Shown piece after piece: positions 34,562 to 46,167 of a stretch of DNA of 64,000 nt. The first letter of the stretch is position 1. Each line of letters begins with the position of its first letter. Location of the stretch: NCBI GenBank assembly GCA_026122225.1, contig JANEZZ010001952.1, positions 496,001 through 560,000 on the forward strand. Direction: 5' to 3'. The DNA is from Heloderma charlesbogerti (Eukaryota > Chordata > Lepidosauria > Squamata > Helodermatidae). Under the pieces are notes generated by a model. It was not told the DNA's origin. It saw only the letters and a list, made by a program, of their open reading frames with translations, and made no database searches. A program made the position numbers and the translations under genes.

Positions 34562-35251
34562 TAGGGATGTATGAAAGTCACTTACCTGGTCTCGCAGCTT
34601 GCTTCGCGGTGGGGGGGAGGCGCTTCGCTTCTCCCCCCAAAGTTCAGGCTGGGGGGGGAGGCTTCCTGCCTTGCCCGGCCGAAATTCAGGCAAGGGGGGA
34701 GGCTTCCCGCCTTGCCCGGCCGAAATTCAGGCCGGGGAGAAGCGCCCCGTCTCCCCGGCCATGAAATTCAAAAGAAAAAAAAAAAAAGCCCCGTGATAGG
34801 CTACGTAACGATTTACGTAGCCTATCATGGCTAGATCTGCAAAGTCAGCCGTGATAGGCTACGTTAATCGTCACGTAGCCTATCATGGGTGACTTTGAAA
34901 AAAAAAAAAGCGTGTATGCAAATGGCGGCCCCCATAGGGAGCCACCATTTGTGTTCCTTATTTGGTCCCTGTAGTCTACGTAAAGATTTACGTAGACTAC
35001 GGCGAAAATAAGGGCAATGCTATTTGCGTTGCCCTTATTTTCGCCATAGTCTATGTAAATCTTTACGTAGACTACAGGGACCAAATAAGGAACGCGAATG
35101 GTGGCTCCCTATGGGGGCCGCCATTAGCGTATGCGCTATTTTTTTTTTAAGTCACCCGTGATAGGCTACGTGACGATTAACGTAGCCTATCACGGCTGAC
35201 TTTGCAAATCTAGCCGTGATAGGCTACGTTAATTGTTACGTAGCCTATCAT
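34562..35251. mobile_element. Multi-hairpin hAT-like element, right end missing
   Basis: Starts TAGGGATGTATGAAAGTC after GTCATCCT. The central palindrome 34792-35250 is centred near 35012 and almost complete. Immediately after it the left end of another element starts (35252). Confidence 0.85.
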
Positions 35252-35730
35252 ATAGCGATGCACGAAAGTCACTTACCTGTCCTCGAAGCTTTTTGCGGTG
35301 GGGGGGAGGCACTTCGCTGCTCCCCCCGCGAAGTTCAGGCTGGGGGGGAGGCTTCCCACCTCGCCCAGCCGAAATTCAGGCCGGGGGGGAGACTTCCCGC
35401 ATCGCCCGGCCAAAATTCAGGCTGGGGAGGAGGCGCCTCGCCTCGCCCGGCCGCGAACTAAAAAGTGAAAAAAAAACACAACGCCCCTGTGATAGGCTAC
35501 GTGACGATTAACGTAGCCTATCACGGCTAGATCAGCAAAGTCAGCCGTGATAGGCTACGTAAATCGTCACGTAGCCTATCAAGGGTGACTTAAAAAAAAA
35601 AATTGCTTATGCAAATGGCGGCCCCCATAGGGATCCGCCATTCGCGTTCCTTATTTGGTCGCTGTAGTCTACGTAAATCTTTACGTAGACTACGGTGAAA
35701 ATTTTTGCCGTAGACTACGTAATCTATGAG
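35252..35730. mobile_element. Multi-hairpin hAT-like element, left half only
   Basis: TAGCGATGCACGAAAGTCAC is a mutated left end. The hairpin array begins at 35487 and breaks off at about 35730 after TACGTAATC. No duplication is found. Confidence 0.8.
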
Positions 35731-36109
35731 GGAAAACAGCCTCTTCTCATTTCACCTCAGCTCTGCAGCAGTCTTCTCAAAGTGGATCAGAGCCCAGTAA
35801 CAAAGGACAAACTTTACAAAGAGCCCTTTATATAATATAAAAGAACAGACAAGGAACTCATAGTGTTTGTGAATAGCATGACTCTAAAATTTTTAAAGGA
35901 AACCTCACTGCAAGCCTGTCTCAAGGGCTTAGGCCCTTACAAAGAGGAAATAGCAAGTTCCTTCTAAACCACACTGAGGTAACTGTCCATAATCGTGGCC
36001 ACTCCCTATCTCACTCCCTCACTGAGCATGTGCAGGAATATTTTGCTTTTAAAGCTCATTAATGGAGCAATCCTATGGCTGCTAGTCAGTTACTGAAAAT
36101 GTGGAATGG
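35731..36109. other. No gene; contains fragment of the 27130 repeat
   Basis: 36040-36109 (TTTTGCTTTTAAAGCTCATT) matches 27277-27350. Otherwise nothing is recognised. Confidence 0.45.
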
Positions 36110-36117
36110 GTCTGTCC

Positions 36118-36468
36118 TAGGGATGTACGAAAGGGACTTACCTTGTCCCGCAGCTTTTTTCACGGTGGGGGGGAGGCGCTTCGCTTCTCCCCCCGAAGTT
36201 CATGTGAGGGGGGGGAGGCTCCCACCTCGCCTGGCCGAAATTCAGGCCGGGGAGAAGCACCCCGTCTCCCCGGCCGCGAACTTCAAAAGTAAAAAAAAAA
36301 AAAAAAGCCCCGTGATAGGCTACGTAACGATTTACGTAGCCTGAATTTCGGCCGGGCGAGGCGGGAAGCCTCCCCCCCCGGCCTGAACTTCACGGGGGGA
36401 GCAGTGAAGCGCCTCCCCCCCACCGCGAAAAGCTGCGAGACCAGGTAAGTGACTTTCGTGCACCCCTA
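36118..36468. mobile_element. Rearranged hAT-like element, centre deleted
   Basis: Left end TAGGGATGTACGAAAGGG and right end TTTCGTGCACCCCTA are both present. The hairpin at 36310 runs directly from TTTACGTAGCCTGAATTTCG into the right arm, so the central palindrome is lost. Flanks GTCTGTCC and CAAAATTC do not match. Confidence 0.82.
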
Positions 36469-37285
36469 CAAAATTCTCCAAAATTCAATTTCAAGCTCGT
36501 TTTACCTCACTCTCATTTTTCATTCCAATCTTTCAGCTTGTTCCAACAGCAAAAGTGTGCATTTTGAAGGGGGAAAAAATCTGTCCATATTTTTCAAAAT
36601 TGTACCATTGGCTAAGGCTTAAAGATGTGCGTTTTTGAAAAATGCACATTTTTCAACTGTGATAACAACTTTCAGGAATTTGCAAACATTTCTCCAAAAG
36701 CACAAAAAATTCTACTGCTTGCACTGATGTTTGGGATTGTGAACATTATATTTTTGGAAGATTTGTCAACATAAAACAAAAATACTTGTAAATCTGTAGC
36801 ATTGACCACCTAGTCTGCTGATGTATTTTAATTCCCAAGCCAGAAAGGAAATTTGGAGGAAATTATGTTTCATAGTTCACGCAACACAGATACAAATCCA
36901 GAGTCTGAACCAGCTAATTAAGGAACTTCAGTGCACTATTGCTAGTTCTAAGCACTGCCATTCAGGGAATGGATTCTAGTAGCCTTAATAGGTCTGTCTT
37001 TCAAGTAAAAATGCACATGAACAGGCCCAGATTATGGAGGAAAGCTTTGAGCACTCTAAAGCACTATATTAATGCTAAGTATCTTCCTTATGGCTCACCT
37101 GGGGCTAAATAAACCCATTTCTTCCTGCCTGCCTGTGGCTCCATAAATAGTTGTCCAATCTAGCCGGCAACAATATATGGAGGATGGGTTACTATTGCCT
37201 TGGACTGGAAATTGTGCCAGCCTGGATTACACCAAAGGATGCTGGGACAGAGATACAGCAAATGAGAACATCCCTTTGGTAACAC
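36469..37285. other. No gene; AT-rich remnant
   Basis: 36540-36790 has GTGCATTTT and AAAATGCACA words as in 38100-38340 and 52020-52150, an old repeat without clear ends. Confidence 0.35.
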
Positions 37286-37345
37286 ACACACACACACACA
37301 CACACACATTCACACACACACACACAAGCACACACACAAGAGTTG
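37286..37345. repeat. CA microsatellite
   Basis: Interrupted CA run; a second shorter run is at 37444-37460. Confidence 0.93.
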
Positions 37346-37460
37346 TTATCCATGTCTGCCTCTTCCATTAATCAGAACTCACAGGTCTGTTGCGAGGAGA
37401 AAAGCAAGGTAGATTAGCAAGGCTGGTGGAAATTGATTTTACATACACACACACACACAC

Positions 37461-38365
37461 GTACATGGGTTTTTATTACCAACTGATGGTTGTTCTCCTT
37501 TTGGAATTCAAAGGTGCTATGAGATTGTAGGGATAGACAACCCCCAGTTCATCTTGGATTGGCTCTGAGTTAGCCAATATTTCCTCAAAATTGGGGAACC
37601 CAATTTCCTCCCTAACCTTCTATCCTCTTCCTTCCCACCAGCCCGCTTATTTTGCAGTTACTGCTGTGACCCATGGTGGTGAAAGTGAGGAATCGCTCCC
37701 CCTCCCCTCTCCCCCTTTCCCTTGGCACCTGGTACTGCTACAGTAGAAATCCAGACACCAGGAGCAACGGCAAAAATAGTGAAGTGGGGAGAAGGGAGGG
37801 AGGAGTGGGTAAATGTGTGGTAGGTGGGAAGGAAGAAGTAAATTCTGTTGTGGCTTGGATTAAAACCTGAGCTGGAGAAGAACTCAGGGAAGTGTGATCA
37901 CCTCACATCTGACGGGAGCTGTCGGAGTTCATAATCTACACCTAGAAACTTCAAGCTACAGTTTCATGTCTAGCTCCTCCCCTAGATAACAGCTGGTTAA
38001 AAAGTCTCATCAAGAGGCATTGCCAGGAAGTTAATACATAGGGGATCTTCAGCTGGTCACCTGGGATTCATAAAGGGCTTGATTCAGATTTAGCCTGGAT
38101 TAAGGGTGTGTGAATCAAGAAAACCTGACCTCCCCAAAGCTTCCCAACTTCCATCTCGAAGCTTGGTCCAACTTGACTCTGGATCAGATTGTGAACTTTG
38201 TTTGTCTTTTTTTCTTCTCTTTCCACTTGAAACTTTGTGAGTATTTTATCCAAATATATACATCAATTGTGCACATCTTTGAAATGGACATATTATTCTC
38301 CCATTGATTAAAGGGTATTTGTGTGCATTTTTTAAATGTATTCATTTTTTCCCATGCATATTTTT
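37461..38365. other. No gene recognised
   Basis: A weakly repetitive stretch at 38100-38340 (GTGTGTGAATCAAG, TGTGCACATCTTTGAAATGG) resembles 23440-23710 inverted. No coding signal. Confidence 0.4.
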
Positions 38366-38580
38366 CAAATTATTTATTCATTTATTTATTTATTAAATTT
38401 ATTAATCCCCCATCTGGCTGGTCACCCAGCCACTCTGGGTGATGTACAGCATATAATAAAACAGTTTAAAACAATAAAGTTCTACAATAAAAACTGTAAC
38501 CCCCTCAGGCAGGGGTCTCTCCCCTTGTATTCTGCATGCCACCATGAATGTTGATGGTGCTATATGAAAATAATAAATTA
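38366..38580 (-). repeat. L2-like LINE 3' end
   Basis: A TTTATTTATTTATT run, then CATCTGGCTGGTCACCCAGC and TCTGGGTGATGTACAGC, matches the inverted 3' end of L2-type LINEs of reptiles. Confidence 0.65.
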
Positions 38581-38829
38581 CCATAAGACCCTGTGTCACA
38601 GTCCAACCTTAAGTAAAAGCCTTAAGCTACAACTGTGAAAGGATACTTCCATCCATGGTAGTTGGGTTCATGAACAAAATTAACAATAAAACAGTATGCC
38701 ACATTTTCCACCATGGTCTACTGAATCAATCTCCCTGAAGATCATAATACTTTTGTTCCCTTCCATTCTTTTTCAGAGCTGTCTAAACTGCTTAGTGTAA
38801 ACTTCCATGCAGTCCTTCAGATTAGCACT

Positions 38830-39340
38830 CCCAGACATCACCCATGACCCTTGTAGTCTTTGGACAGCAGCTGCCCCAAAAGTCCTCTTTTTTGGCAAAG
38901 TCATGTGGATATCTGCTAAATGAGCTTCATCAGGAAACCACCTTCTGCTCAAGAGAGACAGGCCTGATGAGGCAAATTTATGTCTGGCATAATGCCATTC
39001 ATCTGAATCCAGCTAGCCCCCAGAGGGATTCCTTATTCTTTCTGGTGCTACTTGGAAATTCCCTCTGCCCTTCCCCAGTAGTATATTGGACACCTTCCGA
39101 CCTGAGGGGCTCATCTTCCAGCTTCATCTCTTTTAGCCTTGTGATACGTTCCATGGGGTTTTCTTGGCAAGAATACTGGAGTGGGTTGCCATTTCCTTCT
39201 CCAATGGACCACATTTTGTCAGAACTCTCCGCCATGACCTGTCCATCTTGGGTATCCCTGCATGGCATAGCTTATGGCTTCACTGAGTTATGCAAGCCCC
39301 TTCACCACAACAAGGCAGTGATCCATGAAGGGGTAAAATA
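38830..39340 (+). repeat. BovB 5' region fragment without the rest
   Basis: GTTTTCTTGGCAAGAATACT, GGGTTGCCATTTCCTTCTCC and GGCAGTGATCCATGAAGGGG are words I associate with the 5' part of BovB. No downstream BovB coding sequence follows; an L2 element begins instead. A 5'-only LINE fragment is unusual and implies deletion or rearrangement. Confidence 0.6.
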
Positions 39341-39384
39341 CCCTAACCCACCCTAAATGCCTGCCTGAACAACCACGTTTTTAA

Positions 39385-40923
39385 TCAGCGGCAGAACCTC
39401 ATTAAAGAGGAGGCATGGAGGAGTTCCCTAGGGAGGGAGCTCCACAGAGTGGGGGCCACCACAGAAAAGGCCCTCTCCCTTGTCCCCACCAGTCTAGCTG
39501 TCCAGGCTGATGGGACAGAGAGAAGGCCATCAGAGGCTGATCTTGTTAAGCGGCCTGTCTGGTGTTGCTGGAGGCGCTCCTTAAGATAGGCTGGGCTGGA
39601 ACCATATAGGGTTTTAAAGGTCCAAACCAACACCTTGAATTTGGCCCAGAAAACAACTGGTAACCAGTACAACTCCTTCCTCACTGGAGTGATGTGATCT
39701 TGCCAGTGGCTGCCTTTAATCAGACGAGCCACTGTGTTCTGTTCTAGCTGCAGCTTCCGAACCGTCTTCAAGGGTAACCCCACGTAGATCGCATTACAGT
39801 AGTCTAAATGAGAGGAGACCAGAGCACGTACTACCAATGGGAGCAGATGGTCGGGAAGGAAGGGGCGCAGCCGCCATATCAGATGGAGTTGATACAGTGC
39901 TGTCCATCTCACAGCTGACCCCTGAGCTTCCGTGGACAGCTGGGATTTCAAAATGACCCCAGGCTGCAGACCTGGTCTTTGAAGGGTAGCCGTATCCCAT
40001 TCAACACCAGGTCAACTTCCCCCAGCCTCCTCTTGTCTCCCACCAAAAGTATCTTGGTCTTGTCAGGGTTCAACTTCAGCTTATTCCTCCCCATCCAGCC
40101 ATTCACCGTCTCCAGACATTTGGACAGGGATTCTATAGCCAACCTTGGTGAAGATTTGAATGAGAGGTAGAGCTCCGTGTCATCTGCATATTGATGACAC
40201 CGCACCCCAAACCTCCTGATGATAGCCCCCAGCGGCTTCACATAGATGTTAAATAGCATCGGGGAGAAGATGGAACCCTGTGGCACCCCACAAGTGAGTG
40301 GCCATAGGTCTGAAACCTCCTCTCCCAGTGCTACCCTCTGGTACCTGCCGGAGAGGAAGGACTGGAACCACCGCAATATGGTGTCTCCAATGCCCAACCC
40401 CTCCAGGTGCTCCAGGAAGATACCATGGTCAATGGTATCAAAAGCCGTTGAGAGTTCAAGGAGAACAAGGAAGGAGCATTCACCCCTATCCAGAGCCCTC
40501 CTCATATCATCCACCAAGGTGACTAAGGCCATTTCTGTCCCATGCCCAAGCCTGAAGCCCAGCTGAAATGGGTCTAGATAATTGGTTTTTTTCCAAGTGT
40601 GTCTTCAACTACATCACCACCACCCACTCAATCACCTTGCCCCAAAATGGCAGATTTGAGACTGGGCGAAAGTTGTTCAGAACTTGGGGATCCAAGGAGG
40701 GCTTCTTTAAGAGCGGTCTTATCACTGCCTCCTTGAGGGCTGATGGCATCACTCCATCATCAAGGGAGGCATTCACCACCACCCTGACCCCCTCACCCAG
40801 TCTCTCTCTGCAGCCCATAATGAGCCAAGATGGGCAAGGATCAAGTAAGCACATGGTCGGCCTTACAGATGAAAGCATCTTGTCCACTTCATCAGAAGGA
40901 AGAAGCTGGAACTGATCCCACAA
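39385..40923 (-). pseudogene. L2 reverse transcriptase pseudogene
   Basis: Three minus-strand frames in order encode FRPVSNLPFWGKVIEWV (to 40609), then LLELSTAFDTIDHGIFLEHL (motif A), GVPQGSIFSPMLFNIYV (motif B), QYADDTELYLSFKSS (motif C) and NKLKLNPDKTKILLVG (to 39948), then LDYCNAIYVGLPLKTVRKLQ and RAFSVVAPTLWSSLPRELL (to 39385). Frameshifts near 40600 and 39950 separate them. The first Asp of motif A, normally catalytic, is Glu here. The protein would have copied L2 RNA; this copy cannot. Confidence 0.9.
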
Positions 40924-40966
40924 AACTGGTTTACCACAGGCTGCCTCTTGCTCACTAACTGCATCC

Positions 40967-41923
40967 TAGGAATGTACGAAAGTCACTCACCTTTTCACGG
41001 ATGTGATTTGCGGTGGGGGGGGAGGTGCTCTGTCCCTCCCCCCAGAATCCTCGCCGGGGGGAGAGGTGATCCGGTCCTCCCCCCCAGAATCCTGCATGGC
41101 TGGCTGTGCTCTGTGGCGGCTCCGCGGAGCAGCCGGCCAGGGCCATCCACAGCCGGAGTTCTGGCTGCAGACAGACTGCTGCGGACACAAATGGTGGCTG
41201 CCATAGCGGCTGCCATTTGCATCCAGCCATGCTGCCGTGATAGGCTACGTAAGTATTTATGTAGCCTATCACGGCAGGCAAAAAACAAAAAAACAAAAAA
41301 CCCAGCATACGCAAATGGTGGTGGCTATGGTGGCCGCCATTTGCGTTCCCTATTTTTCACCATTTTACGGCCAAAAAAAGGGGAACGCAAATAGCGCAGT
41401 GGGCGCTATTTGCATTCCTTCCCCCCCCACCATTTTAGCCTATGTAAATATTTACATAAGTTATTACGGCGAAAAAAAGAAGGAATGCAAATAGCACCCA
41501 CTACACTATTTGCGTTCCCCTTTTTTTCGCTGTAATAGCCTATGTAAATATTTACATAGGCTAAAATGGAGAAAAATAGGGAACACAAATGGCAGCCGCC
41601 ATAGCCACCACCATTTGTGTACGCTGTGTGTGTGTTTTGGGTTTTTTTAGTTAGCCATGATAAGCTACATAAATACTTACGTAGCCTATCACAGCTACAA
41701 TGCAAATGGAGGCTGCAGCAGCCCAGCCGCGGCCAGCCAGGAGACCAGCCACCGGAGCCGCCACTGCCAGAGCCACCGCATCCACCCCTAGGTAAGTTCC
41801 ATCCCGGGGGGATTCCACGGGGGGGCGGGGGGCAGGAGGCCGTTCCGCCATGGATTCCGGGGGGCTGGATTCTAAAGAATCTGGCCTCACTGGAATCCGT
41901 GGCAGAATTATCTGCCATCCCTA
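40967..41923. mobile_element. Multi-hairpin hAT-like element, copy 12 (inside L2)
   Basis: Starts TAGGAATGTACGAAAGTC and ends CCATCCCTA; flanks CTGCATCC (40959-40966) and CTGTATCC (41924-41931). It contains hairpins at 41240, 41440, 41540 and 41660. Confidence 0.9.
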
Positions 41924-42143
41924 CTGTATCCACAGTGTGCGGAGTAACACTCCTAATCTGATCAATTTTATCTGCACAGTGCCTTGCCAAGGCCTCACAG
42001 GAGGCCTTAGAATGCTCCAGTGGTTCCGGAGCCACAGGGCCGACCAAATGTACTCATTATGGCTGTGCAGCACCTCATTACGAAGCCCAAATAACGAGGT
42101 GAAGTGGGCCATTTTGAAGCAAAAGCCTTGTGATACGAGGTGG

Positions 42144-42609
42144 TAGGGATGTCAGAGAATTCCGCCATGAACTCCACCTCCCCCCTCACCACTCTGCAGA
42201 ATCCCCCCGGGATGGAGCTTACCTGGCGGTGGCTCCAGCAGCAGCAGCCCTGGTGGCGGCGGCTCTGACTGGTCTCCTGGCCGGCCGCTGCCAGGCTGCT
42301 GCAGCCACAAATGGCGGCCATCGTAGCGGCTGCCATTTGCGTGCTTGCAGTCAGCCATGTTAGGCTACGTAAGTATTTACATAGCCTATGATGGTAAAGG
42401 TGGCAAATGGTGTAGCGGCTGCCATTTGCGTCCCTGCTCTTTGCTGTGATAGGCTATGTAAATACTTACGTAGCCTATCACGGCTGACTGCAAGCACTCA
42501 AATGGAGGTGCTTGCAGTCTGGGGAGGATTCTGAGGGGAGGGACAGAGCGCCTCCCCCCCACCGCCGATGCCCTAGAACAGACGGGTGAGTAGGATTCGT
42601 ACATCCCTA
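42144..42609. mobile_element. Multi-hairpin hAT-like element, copy 13 (inside L2)
   Basis: Flanks CGAGGTGG (42136-42143) and CGAGGCGG (42610-42617). A short version with two GATAGGCTATGTAAA-type hairpins. Confidence 0.9.
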
Positions 42610-42960
42610 CGAGGCGGTTCAGAGCAGTACTGAGGCGCCCCAGGGCAAAGCACCCCCCCGCACGAAACGTATCCTCTGCCTCATATATTCAGAGCTCTAC
42701 TGAATGCCTCAACAGTCCAGACAGGCTGTCTCCAAAATGTATCAACTTCTCAACACTCACATGGAGGGGCATGAGGAGGAGGAGGAGGGGAGAGGGAGGG
42801 AGGGAGGTGAGCGGGGGCAGGAAGGCGAGTGCAGGAGGAGGAGGGAGTGTGGTCAGAGAATGGGAACTCTGAACCAGAACTGACGCTAGTAGTCTCCAAT
42901 TGGAGAGAGTGGTGGAGGAAGGGGGTATATGTACTTCAGCAAAAGGCTGCATTCGGTCAT

Positions 42961-43557
42961 TGAGCTAGCTGTGTCTTTGGGAGAGAAAGCTAGTGTGGGT
43001 AGATGATCGTTTGTGCATGTCTGTGCACATGCATTCCTAGGAGTTGTTGCTTCAACTTATTCAATTTTGATCACCATTAGGTTTTCCTCAGAATTTAAAT
43101 TAAAAGGAAACAGCTTGGTTTTCCTGGGAGTGTTCCCTTCCTTAGCTCCTTGATCTTCCGTCCCCATTGGGATGGTATCTTTTGCAGCACCTCATCGAGC
43201 CGCTTTCTCCTACATCTTTGTACCTCCAACTCATTTGTTATTTGTATTTGATTAGATGCATCTCTCCTTTCCATATTTTTTTTCAAAATAACATAACTTT
43301 TCTTTGAAAGTTGCTGCTATGCTCCCCCTCCCCCACCATTCCTGTGTTTGTTTATCTCGATTTTGGACTCCAGAAAAGGCTGCATTCGTTGCATAATGTT
43401 GACCCTTACTTCTGCTTTCTCTGTTCTATTTCCTTGTTATTTTTGTCAGTCAACCCTGTCTCTTTTAAATTTTTACAAACCCAGGCTTATTTCAATTTTC
43501 AAAAACAAACATTGACTTCTGGGCATCCCCCCGCTCCCTTAGTCATATTCAAGCATT
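42961..43557. other. No gene recognised
   Basis: Ordinary AT-rich DNA with short frames. Confidence 0.5.
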
Positions 43558-43563
43558 TAGTTT

Positions 43564-43618
<55 letters not shown>
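43558..43618. repeat. TTTC microsatellite
   Basis: About 14 TTTC units. Confidence 0.95.
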
Positions 43619-43924
43619 AAATTCTTAAAAAAGGCATATTATAGCAGCCTATGTGTGTAGTGTTTGTCCCCCCACCCCATGCTGAACCATCTGTGTCTTC
43701 TCTGTCTTGATCATCCCAAAACACAAATTAAATGTGTGTGTGTGTTTTTAAGGGTTTGATTTAGCTGTTATCTAATCGCCTGTGCTATCGCCCCGTATTT
43801 CTTGAAGTTATCCTGCCTTCTATAAAAGAACACAAAATACAAAACAATAAATTACAGACACCCGTAATTTGCTTAGATAGTTCTGCTTTTCTTTAGCTCT
43901 TGTATGTCTGTGTCCATGTGTGTG

Positions 43925-44662
43925 TAGGGATGTACGAAAGTTCCGCCACGGATCTTGGGGAGGCCGAATATTTTCTATCCGAATGTCAGCGCATTTGGCC
44001 CCCCGAAATCTGTGGCGGAACGGCCCCTGCCCCCCCCAGGATGGGACTTATCTTAGGCGGATCTTCCTGGCTGCGGTGGCTCCGGCGGCAGCTCCGGTGG
44101 CGGTTTGGCAGCGGTTCGGCAGCGGTTCGGCGGCGGCTGCGGTGGCCGCTCTTCTGACCGGCTGCCGCTGCCGTCATTCCCAGGTAAAACAAAAACAAAA
44201 ACAAAAAAACGTGATAGGCTATGTAAAGATTTACGTAGCCTATCACGGCTAGATTTTAAAAAAAACACCGTGATAGGCTACGTAAATCTTTACGTAGCCT
44301 ATCACGGCTGAGTTTAAAAAAAAACAAAAGTGTGCATATGCAAATGGCAATGCCCATGGGTGCTGCCATTTGCGTACGCGCACTTTTTAAAAAAAAATCA
44401 GCTGTGATAGGCTACATAAACATTTACGTAGCCTATCACGGCTGACTGCAGGGACGCAAACGGCGGCAGCTACGGCCGCCGCCATTTGCGTCCCTGCTAG
44501 CCAGCGGCCGGATGTTCGGCTGCTGGTGGAGCCGGCCGGCGGCTCCACAGAATCGCTGCGGAGCAGAGCCGGCCATCCAGGATTCCGGGGGGAGGGACGG
44601 AACGCCTCCCCCCCAGCATCAGCATAATCGGCGGAAAGGTAAGTACCTTTCGTACATCCCTA
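43925..44662. mobile_element. Multi-hairpin hAT-like element, copy 14
   Basis: Flanked by TGTGTGTG on both sides (43917-43924, 44663-44670); this is a GT repeat, so the duplication is less informative. Central hairpins are at 44211-44246, 44272-44307 and 44404-44440. The right end carries GGTAAGT at 44638. Confidence 0.87.
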
Positions 44663-44871
44663 TGTGTGTGTCCGTGTGTCTGTGTGTGTGTCCGTGTGTG
44701 CTAGGTTGGAGTTCCACCAACACTATACATCCAAATTTCAAGGCAGTGTTAAAAAAGCATGAGACACATAGTATTTATATTAATTACCTTCTTATTCCAA
44801 TAACAGTCCACTGTGTGGCAAAGCAATTCAGTGCAATATGAGGTATCTTCGGGGTGTTGGCAGGGGCAGAG

Positions 44872-45440
44872 GAGGGAGAAGTTACAGCTCTTTGCTTTGG
44901 GAGTTTTCCTGGAAAAAATCAAATTTCACCTGCATCTTGCACACAAGCCAGTGGGTCAAAGTGCCTGGAATTTGGCAAGTGGGATGCCCTGGAGGGGTGT
45001 TCGAGAGGACCAGCTCTTTGCTTTCTGAGTTTCTTTGGAAAACTTTGAATTTCACCAGTGCCTTGTACAAAAGCCAGTGGGCCAAAGTTCCTGAACTCTG
45101 GTGGGTGTGATGCCCTTGAAGGGTGCTGGGAGGGTCCCAAGTTTCACACATCTCTGTGGAAACAAGGAGAAGTTACAGCTCTTTGCTTTGGGAGTTTTCC
45201 TGGAAAAAGTAAAATTTCACCTGCGCCTAGCACATAAGCTGGTGGGCCGAACTGCCTGGGCTTTGGAGGTGCAATGCCCTCAAGGGGGGTTGGGAGAGGC
45301 CAAGGTGTCACTTGCATGTGTGGAATCAGGGAGGAAGTTACAGCTCTTGGCTTTTGGAGTTTTCCTGGAAAAACACAAATTTTAATTCCTCCTAGCAAAA
45401 AAACCCCACTGGGCCAAAATATCTGAAATTTTGCAGATGG
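44872..45440. repeat. Tandem repeat of about 165 bp
   Basis: The word CAGCTCTTTGCTTTGGGAG or a variant recurs at 44885, 45011, 45176 and 45341, spaced 126, 165 and 165 bp. Each unit includes TTTTCCTGGAAAAA, AATTTCACCTG and AGTGGGCCAAA. Units have diverged moderately. It ends in a GT run at 45451-45478. Confidence 0.88.
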
Positions 45441-45450
45441 CCTCCTCTCT

Positions 45451-45478
45451 GGGTGTGTGTGTGTGTGTGTGTGTGTGT
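45451..45478. repeat. GT microsatellite
   Basis: GT run directly after the tandem repeat. Confidence 0.93.
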
Positions 45479-46167
45479 AAAGGTCCCCAGTTTTAATGCC
45501 TGTATCCTAAAAACTGGAAATGTTATGACCATTTACGTTTTCCCTTGCAATTCAATGGGAAAATGCCAAAACCGTGCGATCCAGATATCAGAATCTCGCT
45601 TTGGATTCAGATCCGAGTCAGATTGTAGGGGGTCTGAATTGGTCCAAGGTGGATTGGGGTCACTTCAGATTATCTGAAGCAGCATCCAAAGTGGATCAGG
45701 GGGTCCGTGCACAGCCCTAGTACTCATGCAGTTGAACACATTTTTGGGAGGTCCGTGAATCTCATGGCAAGCTTGGAAATGTATGGACTGGAGTTTGCTT
45801 CAGAGTCTGTGTTTGGTTTGGATGGTGCAAACTGGGTAAATCACAGTCAAATGTGAACTGAAATGAGTTTCTCATACATCCCTAACCTGGATCAACTGAG
45901 CTGGTGGAAGCGGACTTCTCTGCTTCCTTCTTCCCATGACTGTCCCTCCAGCTTCCTGAAAATGCTACACAGATAGTGAGGAGACCCAGCTGAAATGGGG
46001 CAAGTTGGGGTGTGTGTGCGGAGGGGGATCCCCCCCAAATCAGGCAGAGAGACATTCCATGTGTGGAGCCCTCCCTCTTGAAGATGACAGATCCTGGATC
46101 CGGCACAAAGAATCTGAAAAGAGAAACTAGTTCTCAGAGCAGTTAATGATGGAAAATGTATTGCAGG
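45479..46167. other. No gene; old repeat remnants
   Basis: 45590-45720 has GGTCTGAATTGGTCC and GGATCAGGGGGTCCGTGC; 45884 has CATACATCCCTA, which resembles a hAT-like right end without a partner. Confidence 0.4.

Larger units (their letters stand above)
39345..42960 (-). mobile_element. L2 LINE, interrupted twice by hairpin elements
   Basis: Minus-strand coding remnants run from upstream residues at 42047-41924 (CEALARHCADKIDQIRS) through the RT (40923-39948) to the C-terminal domain (39951-39385). Inserts are at 40967-41923 and 42144-42609. Upstream edge is uncertain; 42610-42960 continues the element at least in part, including a purine-rich tract. Confidence 0.82.
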
